A stretch of 20,819 bases of DNA. Origin: JBEEJL01 sp043744215. GTDB taxonomy: Bacteria > Pseudomonadota > Gammaproteobacteria > Burkholderiales > JBEEJL01. A model generated the notes under the pieces. The model was not told the DNA's origin, made no database searches, and was given only the letters and a program-made list of their open reading frames with translations. Both the position numbers and the translations under genes were made by a program. Location of the stretch: positions 1 through 20,819 of the forward strand of contig JAYTVC010000038.1 of assembly GCA_043744215.1 (NCBI GenBank), in the 5' to 3' direction. Numbering within the stretch: the first letter of the stretch is position 1; each line of letters begins with the position of its first letter. Below are positions 7,724 to 13,331 of the stretch, one piece after another.

Positions 7724-8294
7724 CGCCATTATTTTTTCGTTGGTGTTTTTGTTTGGCTGCGTGGCGACTTCAAAAACTGAAACGCCACAGGCTGTGCCTT
7801 CGCAAAACAAATCAACGCACACTCTGCGCCCGCACCTGGGCACGCCCGCAACCGCCGCAGATATTGCCAACTGGAACCTCAGCGTCTATCCCGATGGACG
7901 CGGTTTGCCAATCGGTCGCGGCAACGCTGCGCAAGGCAAGGCAGTTTTTATGGCGCAATGCGCGGGCTGTCACGGCGACAAGGGCGCAGGCGCGAGCGCG
8001 ATGGATTTAAGCAACGGCACCCATGCGCTCATCAGCGCCACGCCGGACAAAACCATCGGCACCTACTGGCCCTACGCCACCACGCTATTCGATTTCACCC
8101 GCCGCGCCATGCCGATGACCGCGCCCGGTTCGTTGACGAACGATGAAGTCTATGCGGTGACGGCTTATCTGCTGAACATCAACGGCGTGATTGGCGACAA
8201 CGATGAAATCAATGCGCAGACATTACCTAAAGTGGTGATGCCCAATGCAAAAGGATTTATCTGGGTTGATACGAAGTCACAAGAAAATAAGTAA
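7710..8294 (+). CDS. Monohaem c-type cytochrome lipoprotein, partner of SoxC-like enzyme
   Basis: 194 residues from the ATG at 7710-7712, overlapping the end of the SoxC-like gene by 14 bases. Longer in-frame starts exist inside soxC, but this one (or the ATG two codons later) places a lipoprotein signal MSMRNAIIFSLVFLFGC at the true N-terminus, with lipid-modified C17 preceded by LFG. One haem-binding motif, C84-A-G-C87-H88, begins a cytochrome c domain. A methionine axial ligand is probable in RRAMPMTAPGSLTNDEVYAV. Class I SoxD proteins carry two haems, so this short monohaem protein is more like SorB or a SoxD-like electron acceptor. Translational coupling with the molybdoenzyme suggests a dedicated subunit taking electrons in the periplasm and passing them to the respiratory chain. 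Confidence 0.85.
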   Translation: MSMRNAIIFSLVFLFGCVATSKTETPQAVPSQNKSTHTLRPHLGTPATAADIANWNLSVYPDGRGLPIGRGNAAQGKAVFMAQCAGCHGDKGAGASAMDLSNGTHALISATPDKTIGTYWPYATTLFDFTRRAMPMTAPGSLTNDEVYAVTAYLLNINGVIGDNDEINAQTLPKVVMPNAKGFIWVDTKSQENK

Positions 8295-8302
8295 GCTGCT
8301 GT

Positions 8303-8396
8303 AGCAAGCGTAGGGTGCGCTCGCGCACCAGATGCAAACGGAGACCACAAAGGTAAAATTCAAAGATCTGGTGCGCAAGCGCACCCTACGCATGCT
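8303..8396 (+). repeat. ~91-bp inverted-repeat-ended element, copy A
   Basis: The arm GCGTAGGGTGCGCTCGCGCA (continuing to 8333) pairs with the reverse complement at 8366-8391 with one mismatch, enclosing a non-palindromic centre (about 8334-8365) that includes GAGACCACAAAGGTAAAATT. The same centre and arms recur at 9039-9130 and 9946-10036 in the same orientation. The element encodes a short open frame beginning MQTETTKVKFKDLVRKRTLR. Its right boundary is exactly where homology to a nuclease toxin tail begins. Confidence 0.92.
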
Positions 8397-8562
8397 TGAA
8401 AATGCATGGGAGAAAGCGTTAGAAAAAGGCCAGTCTGTTTACGTTGAAATCAAACCAACGTATCCTGGAGATTCTTTGAGGCCTAGTATTCTCGACATCA
8501 AATATAAGATTGACGGCGTAGAATTCAATAAGACTTTTAAAAATCAATATGGAGGAAAATAG
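8332..8562 (+). pseudogene. C-terminal remnant of a polymorphic DNA/RNA non-specific endonuclease toxin, fused to repeat A
   Basis: An open frame of 76 codons. The first ~20 residues are simply the translated repeat element (copy A). The remaining part, from about ENAWEKALEKGQSVYVEIKP through GDSLRPSILDIKYKIDGVEF, resembles the last ~50 residues of Endonuclease_NS_2-type toxin domains at the tips of polymorphic toxins (a family-level recognition from memory, not a search). The catalytic histidine-bearing part of such nucleases would lie upstream and is absent, so the product should be inactive if made at all. The stop is followed 9 bases later by a YezG-like immunity gene, the normal toxin-immunity order. 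Whether the hybrid frame is translated is unknown; no ribosome site is obvious before 8332. Confidence 0.6.
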
Positions 8563-8571
8563 AGGATTCTC

Positions 8572-8967
8572 ATGAATGCGGATATCGAAGCGCTTTATCA
8601 AAAAATTGGCAGCCAGGCACTTGCTTTTGTTGACGACTTGCAGGGTAAGTTGTTGATTTATGCTGAGGTGGAAGACGGGGCTATTTCCGCCGGCTTGTTC
8701 TACGAGCGCGGTGCTTTACGGGCTGTTACCTACAAACACTCTTCATTGGAGCTAAAAGACTTGATCTATTCGTTATGGGAAAAATGGAAGGCTCACCCTG
8801 GCAACGTAGAATGGCGATCATTCGCATACTTCGTGCAAAATGGGAAATTCAGCATGGATATTGTCTATCCTGAGCAAATGGATCCAGATGAGGATGAGCC
8901 AGATCGACGCCCTAGAATAATCGAAAAGTATTTTGGGAATGCCAAAGTGGATTACTCTAGATCCTGA
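8572..8967 (+). CDS. YezG/DUF600-like immunity protein
   Basis: A 131-residue acidic cytoplasmic protein, with a GAGGA ribosome site about 5 bases before its ATG. The pattern MNADIEALYQKIGSQALAFV, then LLIYAEVEDGAISAGLFYER, LKDLIYSLWEKWKAHPG, and a strand YFVQNGKFSMDIVYPEQMDP with a terminal RPRIIEKYFGN, matches the layout of YezG-type (DUF600) immunity proteins, which bind and neutralise cognate nuclease toxins. It follows a toxin C-terminal stub by 9 bases, so it is the immunity half of a broken toxin-immunity pair and now appears orphaned. It could still protect against the same toxin delivered by relatives. Composition is more A+T-rich than the flanking metabolic genes by eye, consistent with lateral acquisition. 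Family assignment is from recognition, not a search. Confidence 0.68.
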   Translation: MNADIEALYQKIGSQALAFVDDLQGKLLIYAEVEDGAISAGLFYERGALRAVTYKHSSLELKDLIYSLWEKWKAHPGNVEWRSFAYFVQNGKFSMDIVYPEQMDPDEDEPDRRPRIIEKYFGNAKVDYSRS

Positions 8968-9038
8968 AAGCTAAGGTTACGCCGAACTTTTTTGAACCCA
9001 CAACTTACCCATGCCTCTATCGTCACCCAGTGCAGATA

Positions 9039-9130
9039 GCAAGTGTAGGGTGCGCTCGCGCACCAAATGCGAACGGAGACCACAAAGGTAAAATTCAAAG
9101 AGCTGGTGCGCAAGTGCACTACGCTTGCTG
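9039..9130 (+). repeat. ~91-bp inverted-repeat-ended element, copy B
   Basis: Second copy, same orientation as A and C. The left arm is AGCAAGTGTAGGGTGCGC and the right arm GCGCAAGTGCACTACGCTTG, two bases shorter than in the other copies (a CC loss at 9119-9120). The centre, with GCGAACGGAGACCACAAAGG, is identical to the other copies apart from one or two changes. It fills most of the gap between the immunity gene and the RusA-like gene, whose stop codon is only 5 bases beyond the right end. Confidence 0.92.
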
Positions 9131-9135
9131 GCATT

Positions 9136-9913
9136 CTATGGTTCCAGAAAATCTTCAAGATTTACTACCTGTAAGCCCGCCCAAGAGTGGAGCATACTGG
9201 GAACTAAAACATCGCGATGGTCATTGATTTGCGTTTCTCGAATATTTAGGTAAATAAACTCTTCGTCTGGCGACTTTATGCGCAGGATGTTCAGATGATC
9301 AATGCGACTATCATCTCCAAAGAGAACGTTCTTGACTGCATCAACAATCGCTTTTGCCATATTGTCGACGTCCTTCTGCGCGCCCTTATCCCTAACGACA
9401 AAAACCAATAGTAAACAGATTGATGCATCTTTTGAGAGTAAACTCTTCTCATTCGCGAAGTGATGACGGATAGCCTTTTCAAAAGCGGCGCGTTTCTTAC
9501 GAGTCTTGCTGATTGCCTGCTTTGAGACCGGCGTGACGCGGATTGGAATTATACAAACGGGGAACAGGCCATCCTTGGTTGCACAGATAGGACAATGAAA
9601 CTGCGAGAGGGCAAACACTTTGGCTGACAATGAGGGTGAGAACACAGGAATTTTTGTTTCGCTACGACGGCTAAAGAAAGGCAAAAATGTCTCGGCATTT
9701 TGATTTAGCCACGTAACGACTGATTCAAGCTCATTTTTAGTGGGGTCAGGGGTAACTAAGCCCTTGCCCCGTACGTTGGGCGTAAAGCGATAGCAACTGC
9801 GCCCGTACTTTGGTTGGGTCGGGCCATGCAGCCTGGAGCTCAGGCGGAATCTCCAACCCAGTTTCAGAAACAAAGTAAGACGCCAGCTTCACATTCTTTT
9901 GTTCGTCATTCAT
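9136..9913 (-). pseudogene. RusA-like endonuclease gene, frameshifted
   Basis: Two overlapping minus-strand frames join into one protein if one base is removed from the four-base G run (C run on the coding strand) at 9749-9752. The first frame starts at the ATG at 9911-9913 with AGGAAAG about 10 bases upstream and runs to TGA at 9746-9748; with one C fewer, GLSYP continues as DPTKNELE in the second frame, which ends at TAG 9136-9138. The repaired protein is 258 residues. Its C-terminal half carries the RusA Holliday-junction resolvase signature: D181-x-D183-N-x-x-K187 (DVDNMAKAIVDAV) and FGDDS with D200/D201, the acidic metal-binding residues. RusA itself is about 120 residues; the ~120-residue N-terminal extension with a CPIC pair is unassigned. 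Such genes are common in prophages. It could be a sequencing error, a pseudogene or programmed frameshifting. Confidence 0.68.
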
Positions 9914-9945
9914 CGCATCAACTTTCCTTGCCTTTCTATCGCTCC

Positions 9946-10036
9946 AGCAAGCGTAGGGTGCGCTCGCGCACCAAATGCGAACGGAGACAACAAAGGTAAA
10001 ATTCAAAGAGCTGGTGCGCAAGCGCACCCTACGCTT
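9946..10036 (+). repeat. ~91-bp inverted-repeat-ended element, copy C
   Basis: Third copy in the same orientation, with the left arm AGCAAGCGTAGGGTGCGCTC and the right arm GGTGCGCAAGCGCACCCTAC. The centre differs from copies A and B by GACAAC instead of GACCAC. It lies about 30 bases upstream of the RusA-like start. It encodes an open frame starting MRTETTKVKFKELVRKRTLR, matching that of copy A. No clear target-site duplication is visible at any copy. Confidence 0.92.
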
Positions 10037-10068
10037 TCTTCCAAAATAATTTACATGGGCTGCATATA

Positions 10069-10096
10069 TAACTATTTGTTTTTATTCAATTTTTAA
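10069..10096 (+). repeat. A+T-rich spacer motif, copy 2
   Basis: TAACTATTTGTTTTTATTCA and a T-rich continuation, near-identical to the motif at 5435-5461. Here it overlaps the 3' end of the small secreted protein gene (stop at 10086-10088), just beyond repeat copy C. Confidence 0.55.
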
Positions 10097-10430
10097 TAAA
10101 ACACTGTTTGTTCGCGCCCTCTCTTAAGGTCTTATATTTTTTCGCCATATCCTTGACTGAATCAGGATCGCGGAAGGTTGCGCCGCGATTGCCTTGTAGG
10201 GTTTGATTGCGCAGTGACACGGAGCTTTCGACGTATTCGTCATACGACATGTCTTTGGCGATGGCGTCGATGGCGCAGGAGCATTTGTACATGTATTCGT
10301 ATTTGCCTTCGTGGTCTTTCATGCATTCGAGCACGTATTCCACGCGGTCCGTCGTCGGATAATCGCTGGCAGCAAAAGCGTTCAGGCTTAGCGTTGATAC
10401 CAGCACGGCAACCACTTTCAAAAATTTCAT
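10086..10430 (-). CDS. Small secreted four-cysteine protein, function unknown
   Basis: 114 residues with a clear Sec signal peptide (MKFLKVVAVLVSTLSLNAFA, cleavage near AFA-AS), leaving a mature protein of about 94 residues. Four cysteines (C36, C50, C52, C110) could form two disulfides or a C-x-C metal or redox site; there is no CXXCH haem motif. The region EYMYKCSCAIDAIAKDMSYD is the most distinctive. A good ribosome site (CAGGAGA on the coding strand) lies 5 bases before the ATG. It is divergent from the second MBL-fold gene across only 71 bases, so shared control and a link to the quinoprotein/sulfur relay are likely. I cannot name a family. Confidence 0.85.
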   Translation of the reverse strand: MKFLKVVAVLVSTLSLNAFAASDYPTTDRVEYVLECMKDHEGKYEYMYKCSCAIDAIAKDMSYDEYVESSVSLRNQTLQGNRGATFRDPDSVKDMAKKYKTLREGANKQCFIKN

Positions 10431-10501
10431 GCGAATCTCCTGTCAATAAAATCATCAATAATAAATGCTACCATGTTTGCAACATCGCTGAGCCCATCTC
10501 T

Positions 10502-11437
10502 ATGCTGATACCAAATCATTTGTTGCTGACCATCGTTTTACTCGTCGCCCCTTACTGCGCGCAAGCCGCATTTCCATCGCCGCAAAAAGTTGCGCCCAAC
10601 GTCTATGCGTTTATCGGCGAGACCGCCGAACCGTCCGTCGAAAACCGCAGCGCCGTCGCCAACCAGGGCTTTATTGTCGGCGACAATGGCGTTGTTGTCA
10701 TCGACACGGGTGCGTCAGACGAATACGGCGAATATATGCTCAACGCCATCGCCAAAATCAGCGACAAGCCCGTAGTGCTGGTCATCACCACCCACACGGC
10801 GCAAGAACACGTACTCGGCAACGGTGCGTTCAAACGACGCGGCATCGCCATCGTCAGCCATCAGGACGCGGATAAATCCATGGCTGAACATTGCGCCAAT
10901 TGCCTCGCCAATCTGAAAAAAATGGTCGGCGATGACATCATGGCCAACACCCGCGTCAATCGTCCGACCAAACTATTGGAACGCAGCATTGTACTCAACG
11001 TCGTGGGCCGCACTGTGGATGTCATGTCGATGGGCCATGCGCAAGGCCCCGGCGCGCTCGTGGTGTTTGACCGCGATAGCGACGTGTTGTTCAGCGGCGA
11101 CCTGCTCACTCTTGATCGTCTGCCGGAAACCCGCGAAGCGAAAATCGATTCATGGCTGGAAGCCATCACCGCGCTGAAAAAATTACCTATCAAAAAAATT
11201 GTACCCGGCCACGGGCCCGTATCCGCGGCCACACGCATGAAAGAAGTCACCACCTATTTGCGCGAGTTGCAGGCAAAAGTGAAAAAAATCTACGACGACG
11301 GCGTCAGCCTCGCTGAAGCCACCAAACACGCCGACATGTCCACCTATGCAAAATGGGCCATGTATAACGTGCTGCAATCGCGCAATGCTTTTAATTTATA
11401 TCTGGAAATCGAAGCGAAAGACTGGGCGAAAAAATAG
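10502..11437 (+). CDS. Quinoprotein relay system zinc metallohydrolase 1-like MBL-fold protein with altered metal motif
   Basis: 311 residues from the ATG at 10502. A longer in-frame start upstream is rejected because this one gives a clean Sec signal, MLIPNHLLLTIVLLVAPYCA (cleavage near AQA-AF). The MBL fold is evident: NQGFIVGDNGVVVIDTGAS, the metal-motif loop, MSMGHAQGPGALVVFD, VLFSGDLLT and KIVPGHGPVS. The usual H-x-H-x-D-H motif reads H98-T-A100-Q-E102-H103, so the second histidine is replaced by alanine and the aspartate by glutamate. The later H, D and H ligands are kept. The protein may bind one metal only, or none, and might serve a binding role. It resembles the 4502-5431 protein in layout (same NQGFIVG/NIGFIVG and LGNGAF/FGNGAF context), so the two look like paralogues in one relay system. 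No ribosome site is apparent. Confidence 0.8.
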   Translation: MLIPNHLLLTIVLLVAPYCAQAAFPSPQKVAPNVYAFIGETAEPSVENRSAVANQGFIVGDNGVVVIDTGASDEYGEYMLNAIAKISDKPVVLVITTHTAQEHVLGNGAFKRRGIAIVSHQDADKSMAEHCANCLANLKKMVGDDIMANTRVNRPTKLLERSIVLNVVGRTVDVMSMGHAQGPGALVVFDRDSDVLFSGDLLTLDRLPETREAKIDSWLEAITALKKLPIKKIVPGHGPVSAATRMKEVTTYLRELQAKVKKIYDDGVSLAEATKHADMSTYAKWAMYNVLQSRNAFNLYLEIEAKDWAKK

Positions 11438-11568
11438 GCTACAATTTACGGCCTTGTTAAGGAACAATGATATAACTCGATCGCCTTCAGCCCGTCGAAG
11501 AAGCCAGCGGGTTTTGATGTGATAATAAATTGAACGTGAAATAAGCAGAAAATACAGCGGAGGCAAAA

Positions 11569-11991
11569 ATGTTTTCAGACAACCCCACACGATTCAAACC
11601 CGAATTCCCCGTCGCCCTGCCCCACCAAACCAAGGACAGCGGCAACAGCGTTTTTATTACGGAACTCAAACTCTCCACTATCATCGGCGTGTACGCGCAT
11701 GAACGCCTTGCGCCGCAAGCGTTACAATTTGACCTGGAAATCGGCATGCGCGACACCGCCGCCTGCTTCAGCGACGACATCGCTGACACCATCGACTACG
11801 CCACCGTCGTCGCCCGCATCCGCGAAGAACTCGCCGCTCAACAATTCTTCCTGCTCGAGCGCCTCGCCCAGCACATCGGCAAAATCGTCATCAACGAATT
11901 CCACGCACCTTGGATCAAAATCAGCATCGCCAAAATCGGCATCCTGCCGGATTTGAAACATGTGGGGGTGAAATTGCAGTTTTTTGCGTGA
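11569..11991 (+). CDS. folB: Dihydroneopterin aldolase-like protein (FolB family)
   Basis: A 140-residue protein of the FolB tunnelling fold, about 15-20 residues longer at the N-terminus than usual. It carries the family pattern VFITELKLSTIIGVYAHERL, with the conserved Glu in YAHER, and a C-terminal ISIAKIGILPD in which the Lys corresponds to the catalytic lysine. The reaction would be conversion of 7,8-dihydroneopterin to 6-hydroxymethyl-dihydropterin plus glycolaldehyde in pterin (folate) synthesis. In methylotrophs, FolB-like paralogues also occur near tetrahydromethanopterin genes, so either pathway is possible; the context here does not decide. A strong GGAGG site lies 6 bases before the ATG. 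The gene is alone on its unit, followed in frame by a toxin remnant. Confidence 0.85.
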   Translation: MFSDNPTRFKPEFPVALPHQTKDSGNSVFITELKLSTIIGVYAHERLAPQALQFDLEIGMRDTAACFSDDIADTIDYATVVARIREELAAQQFFLLERLAQHIGKIVINEFHAPWIKISIAKIGILPDLKHVGVKLQFFA

Positions 11992-12267
11992 TGCGAAAAG
12001 GCCGAACTACCGCATGACGACCCGACCAAGGTCGACAATGTTCTCCATCGCATCGAAAAAGTTTTCGAAAGCCTGGCGAATTTTCCTGAACGTGGCTCGT
12101 TTCCCAAAGAGCTGTCGCATCTCGGCATCCGCGAATACCGCCAGGTATTTTTCAAACCCTATCGTTTGATTTATCGGGTGATCGGCAAAGCCGTTTATGT
12201 TTATCTGATTGCCGACAGGCGGCGCGATACACAAACCCTGCTCGAGCGCCGCCTGCTGCAAATGTAA
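11992..12267 (+). pseudogene. 5'-truncated ParE/RelE-family toxin remnant
   Basis: In the same frame as folB, directly after its TGA, an open stretch of about 91 codons ends at TAA 12265-12267. It encodes DDPTKVDNVLHRIEKVFESL, then NFPERGSFPKELSHLGIREY and KPYRLIYRVIGKAVYVYLIA, ending DRRRDTQTLLERRLLQM. This is the body of a ParE/RelE-superfamily toxin, including the C-terminal RRD...LL..RLL pattern. The first ~20 residues (the initial strand and helix start) are missing, and no ATG, GTG or TTG occurs in frame between the folB stop and the conserved part. No antitoxin gene is nearby. It is therefore a decayed toxin gene; a read-through FolB fusion is conceivable but unlikely. Confidence 0.72.
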
Positions 12268-12274
12268 GTCCGCG

Positions 12275-13225
12275 TCACTTCTTCTTCACGTAGCCGCCAA
12301 ACTCCTGATCCAAAAATTCCGCCGCGTGCTCCAGCATAAACATACGGAACGCTGTCGCAGAGGGCGACAGTATTTTAGTGCGCATGTTGACCACATGCCA
12401 TGTTCGCGTGATGGGGGTGCCCATTACGTCGAGTATCGCGATGACTTTGCTGCGCAACTCTAAGCCCAGCGTGTGCAATGAAATCAAACCGACGCCCATG
12501 CCGGCCATGGCCGCTTGTTTGATGGTTTCGTTGCTGCCCATGGTGATGATTTTTTTTGGCGTAAATAAATGGTTCTTAAACATTTCTTCGGCCACCACCC
12601 TGGTGCCGGAGCCAGGTTCGCGCAGTAAAAAAATTTCGCCGCGCAATTCCTGCAAATCAAAACGTTTAGCTTTTTTGAACGGGTGATCGGTTTTTGCGAC
12701 GATGACGTGTGGGTGCGGCGCGAGAGGTTCGGCCACCGCGTCAAGTCCTTTGGCGGGGCGGCCCATGATAGCTAAATCAATCACGTTGTCTTGCAACAAC
12801 TTCAATAAAAATTCGCGGTTGCCCACCTCCAGTTGCACGTCGAGTTGCGGATACAGCACGGAGAATTCCGCCAGCAGTTTGGGCACAAAATATTTTGCGG
12901 TGCTCACGAGGCCGATATGCAACGTGCCCGCTTCCAATCCGCTTAGCGCCTGAAACGCCGAGGCTGCGTCTTTCAGCTCGCCCAAAATTCTCGATGCGTG
13001 ATGTTGCAGGCGCAGCCCCGATTCAGTGAGCTGTACTTTTTTGCCCACGCGCTCGAACAGCGGTGTGCCGATAGTGTCTTCGAGCAATTTGATCTGCATC
13101 GACACCGCCGGTTGGGTGAGATGCAATTGTTCTGCCGCGCGGGCAAAACTCAAATTGCGCGCGGCCACTTCGAATATTTGTAGTTGCCGTAGCGTCAGGC
13201 CGCGAACGAGATCAAGGTTGCTCAT
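12275..13225 (-). CDS. cbbR: CbbR, LysR-type regulator of the cbb genes
   Basis: A 316-residue LysR-type regulator. The N-terminal winged helix-turn-helix is clear (LTLRQLQIFEVAARNLSFAR, then AAEQLHLTQPAVSMQIKLLE), followed by the linker helix and a periplasmic-binding-like effector domain (from about LEAGTLHIGLVSTAKYFVPK). LREPGSGTR and GMGVGLISLHTLGLEL are typical of CbbR and related regulators. It is divergently transcribed from cbbL with 106 bases between start codons, the classical CbbR arrangement, in which the protein senses metabolites such as RuBP, PEP or NADPH (known of the family) and activates the cbb operon while controlling itself. The start ATG at 13223-13225 gives the usual short N-terminus. 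It ends convergently 7 bases from the toxin remnant. Confidence 0.9.
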   Translation of the reverse strand: MSNLDLVRGLTLRQLQIFEVAARNLSFARAAEQLHLTQPAVSMQIKLLEDTIGTPLFERVGKKVQLTESGLRLQHHASRILGELKDAASAFQALSGLEAGTLHIGLVSTAKYFVPKLLAEFSVLYPQLDVQLEVGNREFLLKLLQDNVIDLAIMGRPAKGLDAVAEPLAPHPHVIVAKTDHPFKKAKRFDLQELRGEIFLLREPGSGTRVVAEEMFKNHLFTPKKIITMGSNETIKQAAMAGMGVGLISLHTLGLELRSKVIAILDVMGTPITRTWHVVNMRTKILSPSATAFRMFMLEHAAEFLDQEFGGYVKKK

Positions 13226-13331
13226 AAGTAATCACTTAAGTAAAAGGTAAAAAATACTGAATTTACTTTGGTTTGGCAAGTCCTTAATGTGGGCTCATAC
13301 CATTTGTGACGCGCATTTTCAGGAGAAAATC
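13225..13331. promoter_or_regulatory. cbbR-cbbL divergent control region with LysR-type inverted repeats
   Basis: Several related A+T-rich repeats fill the cbbR-proximal half: TAAGT (13225-13229) / ACTTA (13234-13238) with a 4-base spacer, and AAGTAAA (13238-13244) / TTTACTT (13262-13268) with a 17-base spacer. On the minus strand TGA-N7-TGA overlaps the cbbR start, fitting the TNA-N7-TNA LysR/CbbR pattern. A possible cbbL promoter has TTGGCA (13273-13278) and a weak CATACC (13296-13301) 17 bases on. The cbbL ribosome site AGGAGA is at 13321-13326. Binding by CbbR is inferred. Confidence 0.5.

Noticed and set aside
9746..10027. A separate 93-residue minus-strand protein through repeat C
   Set aside because: Its first half is translated repeat; the credible start is the ATG at 9911-9913, and the frame continues into the RusA-like frame after a one-base correction.
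8303..10036. The three repeats as integron attC sites
   Set aside because: Size and hairpin shape fit, but I see no GTTRRRY core sites or attC-like R'/R'' boxes, and no integrase gene is in the window.
10178..10501. N-terminal extension of the second MBL protein starting upstream
   Set aside because: The extra residues are an antisense shadow of the small secreted protein gene; the inner ATG at 10502 begins a proper signal peptide.
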